Shown: positions 56,840 through 64,000 of the stretch, piece by piece
How positions within the stretch are numbered: position 1 is the stretch's first letter
How the letters are laid out: each line of letters begins with the position of its first letter
Assembly: GCF_900129845.1 (NCBI RefSeq)
Contig: NZ_FQXB01000001.1
Location: forward strand, 1,364,001-1,428,000
Origin: Cognatiyoonia sediminum
Lineage (GTDB): Bacteria > Pseudomonadota > Alphaproteobacteria > Rhodobacterales > Rhodobacteraceae
Reading direction: 5' to 3'
DNA: 64,000 bases
Translations under genes and position numbers: made by a program
Notes under the pieces: generated by a model
What the model was told of the DNA's origin: nothing
The model's database searches: none
Seen by the model: only the letters and a program-made list of their open reading frames with translations

Positions 56840-56927
56840 CATGATTCCCCAACATGGACGGTTGCGTTCCCTGTCCTAGCAACCGAATTCAAATGCGTCC
56901 GGTCCCGTCTGCACCGGACGCATTTTT
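56840..56927 (+). ncRNA. Candidate small structured RNA upstream of ilvE
   Basis: Between the VOC gene and ilvE. A 6-bp stem GGTTGC/GCAACC (56860-56865 with 56879-56884) with a 13-nt loop GTTCCCTGTCCTA is followed six bases later by a 13-bp terminator hairpin. The loop is pyrimidine-rich and could pair with a ribosome site. The terminator lies too near the ilvE start to end a long upstream message efficiently, while the extra hairpin is not needed for one. No promoter was confidently found, so it may equally be the 3' untranslated end of the VOC message. Confidence 0.4.
56891..56927 (+). terminator. Strong intrinsic terminator
   Basis: 13-bp perfect stem (56891-56903, AAATGCGTCCGGT, with 56913-56925), 9-nt loop and T5 followed by GTTT. 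It ends the VOC gene transcript or the small RNA suggested here, and isolates ilvE. Confidence 0.9.
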
Positions 56928-56984
56928 GTTTGCGGGTTTACCTTTTCACCGCGCCATCCTAGCTTCCGCCGAGGGAGGACCACC

Positions 56985-57854
56985 ATGGCAGTTGGAACGG
57001 ACATCAAGACCTATTTTGAGGGGCAATGGCACACTGGCGATGTCCCGATCATGCGCGCCGCTGACCACGGAAGCTGGCTCGGAACGACCGTGTTTGATGG
57101 TGCTCGGTTTGTGAACGGACGTGCGCCCGACCTTCAGTCGCATTGTGAGCGGGTGAACCGCTCCGCCGAGGCGCTTTTCATCAAACCTTCTGTCTCAACC
57201 GAAAATATGATCAAGTTGATCCGTGAAGGGTTACAAAGTTATGGGCCTGAAACAGCCGTCTACATCCGCCCGATGTATTGGGCGATCGATGGCGGACCGA
57301 CAGGAGTTTTGACAAAAACTGGTGAAACGGGCTTTGCCGTCTGCCTCGAAGCCATACCGATGGCACCAGAAACCGCCACAACGACCCTAACCCGCACGCA
57401 GTTCCGGCGTCCTGTTTTGGAGGATGCCGTCGTAGGCGCCAAAGCAGGCTGTCTCTATCCAAACAACGCCCGCATGCTAGCGGAAGCGCAATCAAAAGGG
57501 TTCGGCAACGCGCTCGTCGCAGATGCGATGGGGAATGTTGCCGAAACGGCCACCGCCAACGTCTTTGCCGTGAAGGATGGAGAGGTTTTCACGCCAATTG
57601 CGAATGGCACATTCCTCGCCGGGATAACGCGCGCGCGGCATATCGAGAACCTCCGCGCAGATGGCGTAACGGTTCATGAAACCGTGATGTCTTTCCAGGA
57701 TTTCCACGACGCGGATGAGGTTTTCACCTCAGGCAATATGATGAAAGTCACACCGGTCAGCGCCTTTGACGACACCAACTATCAGGTTGGACCCATTACC
57801 AAACGCGTGCGGGAAATGTACTGGGATTGGGCCGCGACCGAAACACCGATCTAG
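56985..57854 (+). CDS. ilvE: Branched-chain-amino-acid aminotransferase-like protein (class IV)
   Basis: PLP enzyme transferring the amino group between branched-chain amino acids and 2-oxoglutarate. 289 residues. MRAADHGSWLGTTVFDGARF, IRPMYWAIDG, catalytic-Lys region GAKAGCLYPNNARMLAEAQ (PLP-Lys in the AK segment), GNVAETATANVFAVKDG (phosphate-binding), GTFLAGITRARHI. GGGAGG precedes the ATG. A D-amino acid transaminase cannot be wholly excluded in fold class IV. Stop overlaps that of the converging DsbA-like gene. Confidence 0.88.
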   Translation: MAVGTDIKTYFEGQWHTGDVPIMRAADHGSWLGTTVFDGARFVNGRAPDLQSHCERVNRSAEALFIKPSVSTENMIKLIREGLQSYGPETAVYIRPMYWAIDGGPTGVLTKTGETGFAVCLEAIPMAPETATTTLTRTQFRRPVLEDAVVGAKAGCLYPNNARMLAEAQSKGFGNALVADAMGNVAETATANVFAVKDGEVFTPIANGTFLAGITRARHIENLRADGVTVHETVMSFQDFHDADEVFTSGNMMKVTPVSAFDDTNYQVGPITKRVREMYWDWAATETPI

Positions 57855-58606
57855 CCTAGATGGCCGTCTTCGTGTTCTCTCGCGATAAGCTGTCTTAGGT
57901 TCGTCGGCGAAATGCGCCCTTGCACGAGCGTCCGCCCCACAACAAGACCCGGCGTTCCAATTAGCCTGAAGCGATCAAACAGGACCGATGCGCGATCCAG
58001 CTTTTGCTGGGTCTGAACGCTGTCGAAATCGGCCCAGAACTGACCTTGATCAAGTCCCAGATCGTCGGCCAACCGCGCAAGGTAAGGTCGGGTCACAACC
58101 ACTGGGCGTGAGACCAATGCGTCGTGAAATGGGACATACGCGCCTTGTTCGCCCGCCGCGATAGCTGCTCTCGCGGCGAGCTCTGAAGGTTCTCCGAACA
58201 ACGGAACTTCATGCCACGTGATGTCGATGTTTTCTGACTTTGCGGCCTCAATCAGATCGCTACTGAGAATGCGGCAATAGGGACAATAGAAATCCGAGAA
58301 ATACGCAACTTGAACGGCGTCTTCGTTTTGCTTGTCGGCGAATAACGAACCTTGGAAATCCGCGTCTACCGAAGCTTCGGCAGCAGACAAATCACGACTA
58401 GGTTCGGCGTCTAACCCTGCAAACACATCTACTGGCGCAGAAATCTCTCCACCAGAAATCTTCCTGTATCCAGCAGGATCATCTAACGGCTCAAAGTCAA
58501 AGTCCGAGGACAAGCTGTCATAAATCCGTGGCGCCATTTGCCACCCGACGGCAATGGTTGCCAAACCTCCGAAAAAGAACAATCGCCTCTTTGTGCCGTC
58601 GTTCAT
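57851..58606 (-). CDS. DsbA-family thiol-disulfide oxidoreductase, membrane-anchored
   Basis: 251 residues from the ATG at 58606. A single N-terminal hydrophobic segment (RRLFFFGGLATIAVGW) anchors or exports it; an acidic linker follows. Thioredoxin-like domain with active site Cys108-Pro-Tyr-Cys111 (DFYCPYCRI) and cis-Pro loop IGTPGLVVG. It resembles the BdbD/DsbA group, which oxidises or isomerises envelope protein disulfides. No DsbB-like partner is nearby. Frame remains open upstream to 58696, without family resemblance. Confidence 0.85.
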   Translation of the reverse strand: MNDGTKRRLFFFGGLATIAVGWQMAPRIYDSLSSDFDFEPLDDPAGYRKISGGEISAPVDVFAGLDAEPSRDLSAAEASVDADFQGSLFADKQNEDAVQVAYFSDFYCPYCRILSSDLIEAAKSENIDITWHEVPLFGEPSELAARAAIAAGEQGAYVPFHDALVSRPVVVTRPYLARLADDLGLDQGQFWADFDSVQTQQKLDRASVLFDRFRLIGTPGLVVGRTLVQGRISPTNLRQLIAREHEDGHLG

Positions 58607-58741
58607 GGAATCGCCTAGTTTCACCGCTACACAAGTAAGATCGTTAGAAACCCCAAAAACGCAAGAACGGCTTGCGAACGCGGTTGCCCTTCCCACCCCG
58701 TTCCGTCACATTTGTGGGACCAACAGACAAAGGCAATTCCT

Positions 58742-59197
58742 ATGCGCAAACTTATGGTGGTTCTGGATGACAGCAAAGAATGCCTCAACGCGATGCGCTT
58801 TGCCGCTATGCGGGCGGCGCATTCTGAGGGTAGCGTCACTGTGCTGGCCGTTATTCCACCTGAAGAGTTCAACCATTGGATCGGCGTTGGAAACATCATG
58901 CGCGAAGAGGCGCGGGAGCGTATCGAAGTCCATTTTGAGGTTTTCGCGAAATGGATGCGTGAGAAGCAGAATATCAATCCTGAATTGGTGATCCGCGAGG
59001 GTGTGGCCGTTCAGGAAATCATGTCGCAAATCTCGGAAGACCCTGAGATTGGAATTCTGGTTCTTGGAGCGGGGTCTGAAAACAACGGCCCTGGTCCTTT
59101 GGTCACAAAACTCAGCCGCCAAGCTGGCACCTTGCCGATCCCGATAGCCATTGTGCCCGGCGATATTTCAAAAGAGCGCTTGGAAGCCATTACCTAA
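58742..59197 (+). CDS. Universal stress protein (UspA family)
   Basis: 151 residues from the ATG at 58742. UspA fold: KLMVVLDDSKECLNAMRFA at the start and ILVLGAGSENNGPGPLVTKL near the end, close to the nucleotide-binding GxxGxxxx-GS pattern, followed by LPIPIAIVPGD. Many members bind ATP and act in stress survival. Lies just before the Irr box and nfuA. Confidence 0.88.
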   Translation: MRKLMVVLDDSKECLNAMRFAAMRAAHSEGSVTVLAVIPPEEFNHWIGVGNIMREEARERIEVHFEVFAKWMREKQNINPELVIREGVAVQEIMSQISEDPEIGILVLGAGSENNGPGPLVTKLSRQAGTLPIPIAIVPGDISKERLEAIT

Positions 59198-59198
59198 T

Positions 59199-59219
59199 AG
59201 TTTAGAATAATTCTAAACT
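59199..59219. promoter_or_regulatory. Irr-type iron control element (ICE) upstream of nfuA
   Basis: TTTAGAA-TAA-TTCTAAA (59201-59217), an exact fit to the alphaproteobacterial Irr motif TTTAGAA-N3-TTCTAAA, extended to a 21-bp near-perfect palindrome. It abuts TTGACA at 59219-59224, a perfect -35 hexamer, 56-76 bp before nfuA. Irr would shut off Fe-S assembly under iron limitation. The motif definition is recalled knowledge; binding is inferred. Confidence 0.75.
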
Positions 59220-59274
59220 TGACATAACGGGCTGCCAACCACATCTGTAAAGCCTGATAAGAAAGGTCGTGAAT

Positions 59275-59838
59275 ATGTTCATTCAAACAGAATCGACACC
59301 AAACCCAGCGACGTTGAAATTCTTGCCGGGCCAAGATGTGCTTGGCGTTGGAACAGCCGATTTTCCAACGGCAGACTCGGCCAGAAAATCGCCTCTTGCC
59401 ACTCGGATCTATGCGGTTGATGGCGTGTCGGGCGTGTTCTTCGGCGTTGATTTCGTCACGGTGACGAAAGCGGACGATGTGGAGTGGGACCATATCAAGC
59501 CTGCCATCCTTGGCAGCATCATGGAACACTACCAATCCGGTCAGCCCGTGATGGATGGCGATCACGCACCAGCAAGCGGCCATGCAGAGCACACCGGCGG
59601 TGACGGCGAGATTGTTGATCAGATCAAAGAACTGCTCGACACACGCGTCCGTCCGGCTGTGGCACAAGACGGTGGCGACATCACATTCCACGGGTTTGAT
59701 CGCGGTGTTGTCTACCTGCACATGCAAGGCGCCTGCGCCGGCTGTCCGTCTTCCACGCTGACGTTGAAAATGGGCATAGAAAACCTTCTGCGCCACTATA
59801 TTCCTGAAGTGACTGAGGTGCGCCCGGTTGCCGCCTAA
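59275..59838 (+). CDS. nfuA: NfuA-type Fe-S cluster carrier protein
   Basis: Receives and delivers [4Fe-4S] clusters to target enzymes. 187 residues. N-terminal domain MFIQTESTPNPATLKFLPG (Nfu_N), linker rich in His and Gly, C-terminal NifU domain with cluster ligands Cys154 and Cys157 (GACAGCPSST). GAAAGG lies 9 nt before the ATG; an in-frame GTG at 59269 is possible. Directly downstream of the Irr box. Overlaps tsaB by 11 nt. Confidence 0.95.
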   Translation: MFIQTESTPNPATLKFLPGQDVLGVGTADFPTADSARKSPLATRIYAVDGVSGVFFGVDFVTVTKADDVEWDHIKPAILGSIMEHYQSGQPVMDGDHAPASGHAEHTGGDGEIVDQIKELLDTRVRPAVAQDGGDITFHGFDRGVVYLHMQGACAGCPSSTLTLKMGIENLLRHYIPEVTEVRPVAA

Positions 59839-60490
59839 ACCAACCATATTAGCCTTTGATACATCGGCGGCGCATTGCGCCGCCGCTTTGTTATGTGAGG
59901 GTCGGCTGGCTCAACGGGTCGATGAAATGGCGCGCGGTCAAGCTGAGCACCTGATGCCGATGCTGGAAGACATGCTTCAGGCCGATGGACTGATGTGGAG
60001 CGACTTAGATGCAATTGGCGTCGGCGTCGGACCGGGTAATTTCACCGGCATTCGTATTTCAGTTTCAGCGGCGCGCGGCCTGGCCCTTGGATTGGGCAAA
60101 CCCGCTATTGGCGTCTCAAACCTTGAAGCGCAAGCATATGGTTTGGAAGGTATCTTGGTAAGTTGCCTAGATGCGCGTCGAGATCGTGCTTATGTTCAAG
60201 TTTTCGGCGACATTGGGTCAGCTTCCCAGCCAACTCTTTGCGATATGCGGCGTGATGACATGCCCCCCTTAAATCCTAAGTCCGAACCAAAGATAGTGGG
60301 GAATGTAGCCACTCAGATTGGCGACCTTATGGGATGGCAGCCAATTCGACAAAGAGGAACGACCATCGAAGCCATCACGCAGATCGCTGCGCGTCGGCTC
60401 CATAGTACCACCGAACGCCCTGCCCCACTGTACATCCGCACCGCAGACGCCGCCCCGCCACGCGATCTTCCCCCGACGGTGATCCCGTGA
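59828..60490 (+). CDS. tsaB: tRNA threonylcarbamoyladenosine biosynthesis protein TsaB
   Basis: Partner of TsaD in making t6A37 of ANN-reading tRNAs. 220 residues. ILAFDTSAAHCAAALL and GVGVGPGNFTGIRISVSAARG are the ASKHA-fold phosphate loops. Start is a TTG at 59828 inside the nfuA end; no other start is available before the conserved N-terminus. Overlaps rimI by 4 nt, the common tsaB-rimI pairing. Confidence 0.95.
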   Translation: MPPKPTILAFDTSAAHCAAALLCEGRLAQRVDEMARGQAEHLMPMLEDMLQADGLMWSDLDAIGVGVGPGNFTGIRISVSAARGLALGLGKPAIGVSNLEAQAYGLEGILVSCLDARRDRAYVQVFGDIGSASQPTLCDMRRDDMPPLNPKSEPKIVGNVATQIGDLMGWQPIRQRGTTIEAITQIAARRLHSTTERPAPLYIRTADAAPPRDLPPTVIP

Positions 60491-60906
60491 TCGCAAAGGC
60501 CCTCACCGAAACACACGCCTTAGCTTTCAATGATGCGCGCCCGTGGTCAGAGCAGGAATTTGAGGAACTCCTCAAACAGAACAGAGTCACACTGATCGGT
60601 GACGCCCAATCTTTTATCCTCGCAAGACAGGTCGCAGACGAGATCGAAATCCTGACCCTAGCGACCCACCCTTCGCTACACCGCCAAGGGTACTCCACCA
60701 AAAATCTAGAGAACCTCGTTACTCAAGCCCGAGAAAACGATGCATCGACCATTTTTCTCGAAGTCGCTGCCGACAACCGTCCAGCCATCGCTCTCTATGA
60801 TAAAGCGGGATTCGCTCAGATCGCGACCAGACCTGCCTATTACGCACGCACACATGGTGCGCCCGTTGATGCTTTGATCCTGCAAAAGAAACTGGACCCT
60901 GCGTAA
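60487..60906 (+). CDS. rimI: Ribosomal-protein-alanine N-acetyltransferase RimI-like
   Basis: 139-residue GNAT that in relatives acetylates ribosomal protein S18. GTG start overlapping tsaB by 4 nt. DEIEILTLATHPSLHRQGYS contains the acetyl-CoA loop (HRQGYS, near the RxxGxG/A pattern), then VAADNRPAIALYDKAGFAQI. The identity is supported by tsaB linkage. Confidence 0.9.
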   Translation: MIAKALTETHALAFNDARPWSEQEFEELLKQNRVTLIGDAQSFILARQVADEIEILTLATHPSLHRQGYSTKNLENLVTQARENDASTIFLEVAADNRPAIALYDKAGFAQIATRPAYYARTHGAPVDALILQKKLDPA

Positions 60907-61026
60907 GCGGCCGTTTTCCTGTGGAAAACAACGTAAACCCCGCCTGAATCACGAAAAAGCTGTTGACCCCCGCCGCCTGTCGTTGCCTTATCGTACGATG
61001 ATCCGACGCCGTCGGCTCGCTTGTAT

Positions 61027-61060
61027 GGGGGTGACAAGCGCTTGTGTTGTACTCACCCCC
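61027..61060 (+). promoter_or_regulatory. Leader hairpin and palindrome upstream of the second BMP binding protein
   Basis: GGGGGTGA (61027-61034) pairs perfectly with TCACCCCC (61053-61060); inside lies the 12-bp palindrome ACAAGCGCTTGT (61034-61045). It ends 24 nt before the start codon. Either an operator or a 5' UTR structure. A TTGACC at 60963-60968 could be a -35 element; no clear -10 was settled. Confidence 0.4.
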
Positions 61061-61084
61061 CAACATTCGACTTGGGAGAGACCA

Positions 61085-62080
61085 ATGACATTCATGAAAA
61101 AAATGATGAGCGCTACTGCCGCGCTGGCCCTGACAGCAGGTGCTGCAGCCGCAGACCCAGCGATCGTCTTTGACCTTGGTGGTAAATTCGACAAATCCTT
61201 CAACGAATCCGCATTTAATGGCGCGATGCGTTGGGCCGAAGAAACAGGCGGTTCCTTCGCAGAAGTTGAACTGCAATCAGACGCTCAGCGTGAGCAAGCT
61301 CTGCGCCGCTTTGCAGAGTCAGGCGCAAACCCAATCGTTATGGCTGGTTTCGCATTCGCTACTGCTCTGAACGAAGTGGCCGCAGACTACCCTGACACGA
61401 AATTCGTTATCATCGATATGGTTGTCGATCAGCCAAACGTCCGCTCTGTTGTCTTCAACGAGCACGAAGGTTCGTACCTCGTTGGCATGCTTGCCGCGAT
61501 GGCTTCCGAATCCGGCACTGTCTCCTTTGTCGGCGGCATGGACATTCCGCTGATCCGTAAATTCGCATGTGGCTACGCACAGGGTGTAAAAGCAGTGAAT
61601 GCTGACGCAACAATCGTGGCAAACATGACAGGCACAACACCTGCCGCTTGGAACGACCCGGTTAAAGGTTCTGAGCTCACGCTGGCACAGATCAGCCAAG
61701 GTTCTGACGTTGTATTTGCTGCTGCTGGCGGTACAGGTGTAGGCGTTCTTCAAACAGCTGCAGACAACAACATCCTCTCCATCGGCGTTGACGCAAACCA
61801 GAACTACCTGCACCCAGGTCAGGTTCTGACATCCATGCTCAAGCGCGTCGATAATGCTGTTTACGAAGCATTCTCTGCAGGCGTTGACGTGGAAACTGGC
61901 TTTAACGCGATGGGTGTAGCGAACGAAGGTGTTGGCTATGCACTAGATGAGTTCAACGCTGAACTTGTGACTGCAGAAATGGCTGAGATGGTTGATGCCG
62001 CAGCCGCGTCAATCGCAGCTGGCGAGCTGGCAGTACACGACTACTCCAGCGACGAGACCTGCCCAGCGCTGGAATTCTAA
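61085..62080 (+). CDS. BMP-family substrate-binding protein of a second nucleoside/purine ABC importer
   Basis: 331 residues from the ATG at 61085, with GGGAGAG upstream. Signal peptide MTFMKKMMSATAALALTAGA, cut near AAA-DP; no lipobox. BMP fold: IVFDLGGKFDKSFNESAFNG, GFAFATALNEVAADYPDTKF, GSYLVGMLAAMASESGTVSF, VGGMDIPLIRKFACGYAQG. Differs from the protein at 29191-30270, so the two importers probably take different purines or nucleosides. Strong codon bias suggests abundant expression. Confidence 0.93.
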   Translation: MTFMKKMMSATAALALTAGAAAADPAIVFDLGGKFDKSFNESAFNGAMRWAEETGGSFAEVELQSDAQREQALRRFAESGANPIVMAGFAFATALNEVAADYPDTKFVIIDMVVDQPNVRSVVFNEHEGSYLVGMLAAMASESGTVSFVGGMDIPLIRKFACGYAQGVKAVNADATIVANMTGTTPAAWNDPVKGSELTLAQISQGSDVVFAAAGGTGVGVLQTAADNNILSIGVDANQNYLHPGQVLTSMLKRVDNAVYEAFSAGVDVETGFNAMGVANEGVGYALDEFNAELVTAEMAEMVDAAAASIAAGELAVHDYSSDETCPALEF

Positions 62081-62105
62081 TCCGCGTTTTTTAGGCCTAA
62101 GATCA

Positions 62106-62135
62106 TGGGCCGCGTCTGAGGTAAGGCGCGGCCCA
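62106..62135 (+). terminator. Intercistronic hairpin after the binding-protein gene
   Basis: 9-bp perfect stem TGGGCCGCG/CGCGGCCCA (62106-62114 with 62127-62135) followed by TTTCAATTT. Only 25 nt before the ATPase gene. It probably stabilises the binding-protein mRNA or partly terminates, making the receptor more abundant than the membrane parts. Confidence 0.6.
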
Positions 62136-62160
62136 TTTCAATTTCAGACTTGGTGTTTTC

Positions 62161-63696
62161 ATGTCCGAGACCGCACCCGCGATTGAGCTAAAAGGCATCT
62201 CCAAAGCCTTTGGCCCCGTTCAAGCCAACAAAGACATCTCCATCCGCGTCATGCCCGGAACGATCCATGGGATCATCGGCGAAAATGGCGCTGGGAAATC
62301 GACCCTCATGTCGATTTTGTACGGGTTCTATAAGGCCGACGCCGGCGAGATTTGGATTTCGGGGCAGAAAACCACAATTCCTGATAGCCAAGCTGCGATT
62401 GCCGCCGGCATTGGTATGGTGTTCCAGCACTTCAAACTGGTCGAAAATTTTACGGTACTCGAGAACGTCGTTCTTGGTGCCGAAGACGGTGCCCTCCTCC
62501 GCCCATCGCTGGCCAAAGCGCGGCGAGAGTTGAAGGCACTGGCCGAGGAGTATGAACTCAACGTTGATCCAGACGCTCTGATTGAAGACATCGGCGTGGG
62601 CATGCAGCAACGCGTGGAAATCCTCAAAGCGCTTTATCGTCAGGCCGACATCCTGATCCTGGACGAACCAACCGGTGTTTTGACACCAGCCGAGGCCGAC
62701 CAGTTGTTCCGTATCCTTGAGCGTCTCAAAGAAGAAGGTAAGACAATCATCCTCATCACGCATAAGCTGCGGGAGATTATGGACACGACGGACACGGTGT
62801 CGGTGATGCGGCGCGGTGAGATGACCGCAACTGTCAAAACTTCTGAGACGTCCCCCCCAGAATTGGCCGAACTTATGGTCGGTCGGAAAGTCTTGTTGCG
62901 GGTTGAGAAGAAACCAGCCGAGGTTGGCGACAAAATCCTTGAAGTTCAAAATCTTAACGTCACTGACGAAAAAGGCGTTCACCGCGTTAAAGACGTGAGC
63001 TTTGATGTTAAGGCCGGTGAAATTCTTGGTATTGCGGGCGTCGCAGGGAATGGCCAATCTGAGCTGCTCGAAGTGCTTGGCGGCTATGAAAAAGCCACGG
63101 GATCGATCAAGGTCAACGGTCAAGAGATCGACCTGACCGGCGCCAAATCTGACGGCCGCAGTCGCCGCGAACGCGGGATCAGCCACGTTCCAGAAGATCG
63201 CCAGTCCGAAGGGCTGATCATGGACTATATGGCTTGGGAAAACGTCGCCTTCGGTTATCACCACGATGATCGCTATAACAAAGGCATCCGTATGGACAAC
63301 GCCGCCATCCGCGCCGATACCGAGGCCAAGATGGAACGATTTGACGTGCGCCCGCCAAACCCGAAGCTGGCGGCCAAAAGCTTTTCTGGCGGCAACCAGC
63401 AGAAAATCGTTCTGGCGCGAGAAATCGAACGAAATCCAGATCTTTTGCTGATTGGCCAACCCACGCGGGGGGTCGATATTGGGGCTATCGAATTCATTCA
63501 CCAGCAAATTGTCGCCTTGCGCGATCAAGGCAAAGCGATCTTGCTGGTCTCCGTTGAATTGGAAGAAATCCTCTCCCTCTCAGACCGCATCGCTGTGATG
63601 TTTGACGGGCGGATTATGGGTGAACGGATGCCGGACCAGACCGATGAAAAAGAACTTGGCCTGCTGATGGCCGGTATGACGAAGGGGGCCGCGTAA
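62161..63696 (+). CDS. ABC transporter ATP-binding protein, nucleoside/purine (BMP) type
   Basis: 511 residues, two ATPase domains. Domain 1: Walker A GENGAGKSTLMSIL, signature region DIGVGMQQRVEILKALY (LSxGxxQ is altered to VGMQQ), Walker B ILILDEPTGVLTPAE. Domain 2: GVAGNGQSELLEVLGGYE, HVPEDRQSEGLIMDYMAWEN, signature SFSGGNQQKIVLAREIERN. Paralogue of the protein at 25352-26869. Followed by permease genes with a 1-nt TAATG overlap. Confidence 0.93.
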   Translation: MSETAPAIELKGISKAFGPVQANKDISIRVMPGTIHGIIGENGAGKSTLMSILYGFYKADAGEIWISGQKTTIPDSQAAIAAGIGMVFQHFKLVENFTVLENVVLGAEDGALLRPSLAKARRELKALAEEYELNVDPDALIEDIGVGMQQRVEILKALYRQADILILDEPTGVLTPAEADQLFRILERLKEEGKTIILITHKLREIMDTTDTVSVMRRGEMTATVKTSETSPPELAELMVGRKVLLRVEKKPAEVGDKILEVQNLNVTDEKGVHRVKDVSFDVKAGEILGIAGVAGNGQSELLEVLGGYEKATGSIKVNGQEIDLTGAKSDGRSRRERGISHVPEDRQSEGLIMDYMAWENVAFGYHHDDRYNKGIRMDNAAIRADTEAKMERFDVRPPNPKLAAKSFSGGNQQKIVLAREIERNPDLLLIGQPTRGVDIGAIEFIHQQIVALRDQGKAILLVSVELEEILSLSDRIAVMFDGRIMGERMPDQTDEKELGLLMAGMTKGAA

Positions 63697-64000
63697 TGGA
63701 TGTGATGCCAAAATGGGCCGAAGTGGTCCTCGTCCCGCTGATCAGCCTCCTTCTCGCTTCGATTCTGTCGGCCATCGTCATCCTTGCCATCGGTGAAAAT
63801 CCTTGGGATGCGCTAATGCTGATGATCGACGGCGCGCTCGGATCAACCTATGGATGGGGTTACACGCTCTATTACGCCACCAACTTCATCTTTACCGGCC
63901 TCGCTGTCGCCATCGCGTTTCATGCGCGGATGTTTAACATCGGTGGTGAAGGGCAAGCCATGCTAGGCGGTTTGGGTGTTGCTCTTGTGTGTCTCTATAT
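63696..64000 (+). CDS. ABC transporter permease, nucleoside/purine type, 3' end cut off
   Basis: The ATG at 63696 overlaps the ATPase stop (TAATG). 101 codons lie in the window. Hydrophobic N-terminus VLVPLISLLLASILSAIVIL, then GLAVAIAFHARMFNIGGEGQ, the permease signature also found in the 26862-27944 gene. A second permease presumably follows outside the window. Confidence 0.9.
   Translation, partial: MDVMPKWAEVVLVPLISLLLASILSAIVILAIGENPWDALMLMIDGALGSTYGWGYTLYYATNFIFTGLAVAIAFHARMFNIGGEGQAMLGGLGVALVCLY

Noticed and set aside
62188-63528. 446-codon open frame antisense to the second transporter ATPase gene
   Set aside because: It mirrors a clear ABC ATPase, shows no family motifs, and arises from GC-skewed codon positions on the opposite strand.
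1-64000. tRNA, rRNA, CRISPR, prophage, gene transfer agent or insertion-sequence genes
   Set aside because: None was recognised on reading; no T-arm-like GGTTCGAAT pattern, regularly spaced repeats, transposase or phage structural protein was seen. A tRNAscan or similar search would be decisive.

Overview
The window looks like a chromosomal segment from a marine alphaproteobacterium of the order Rhodobacterales (Roseobacter group). This rests on gene content and order recognised by eye: hisS-hisZ-hisG with a short HisG, a DUF1489 protein, a B12-dependent class II ribonucleotide reductase, glnD-murJ-trpS, an RpoH-type sigma factor, a covalent-FAD dimethylglycine-dehydrogenase-like protein, and an Irr-type iron box. 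Genus cannot be fixed. Base composition is moderately GC-rich. No rRNA, tRNA, CRISPR array, prophage, transposase or plasmid gene was recognised. Nearly all of the DNA is coding, and many co-directional genes overlap by the 4-nt ATGA arrangement.

Layout. 1-16600 is mostly housekeeping: a partial GNAT acetyltransferase, aspS, carB behind a structured leader, a FabH-like ketosynthase, a BisC-type molybdoenzyme, nrdJ with two NrdR-like boxes, DUF1489, the hisS-hisZ-hisG operon and slyX. 16639-20136 is dnaE and 20240-20527 a small ArsR-type regulator. 20729-30270 is a purine catabolism and uptake operon: xdhABC, then ATPase, permease, a small unknown membrane protein, permease and a BMP-family binding protein, closed by a strong terminator. 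A 0.7 kb AT-richer non-coding stretch (30320-31013) carries several inverted and direct repeats. 31014-36655 holds oxidoreductases (aldo/keto reductase, two FAD amine-oxidase-type proteins, a 2-hydroxyacid dehydrogenase). 36772-43095 holds an exported SH3 protein, a Dcp-type peptidase, a membrane-anchored MoeB/ThiF protein, dut, coaBC and rpoH. 43188-47544 has two cobalamin-type genes, a GST, comM and gshB. 47616-56201 covers yraN, rsmI, a LpoA-like lipoprotein, glnD, murJ, a rhomboid-fold protein lacking its catalytic residues, and trpS. 56305-60906 has a VOC protein, a probable small RNA with terminator, ilvE, a DsbA-like protein, a universal stress protein, nfuA with an Irr box, tsaB and rimI. 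61085 to the end is a second BMP-type nucleoside/purine ABC transporter, cut off by the window end.

How genes work together: xdhABC with its adjacent transporter suggests uptake and oxidation of purines as a nitrogen source. The class II reductase needs adenosylcobalamin, and the cobinamide kinase and phosphatase genes fit a B12-making or salvaging cell. rsmI-yraN-gshB diverging from the LpoA-like gene, then glnD-murJ, is an envelope and nitrogen-control block.

Most unusual items: (i) xdhB has an in-frame insertion made of three 27-bp tandem repeats followed by a segment resembling an intergenic repeat; (ii) a dispersed repeat ending in CCAAGATGAAAGAGC lies exactly at the stop codons of dnaE and dcp, and an 18-bp part of it is read as coding sequence in dut; (iii) a pseudo-rhomboid beside murJ; (iv) alternative hairpins in the carB leader; (v) a candidate small RNA at about 56840-56927. 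I found no clearly new multi-gene defence or mobile system.
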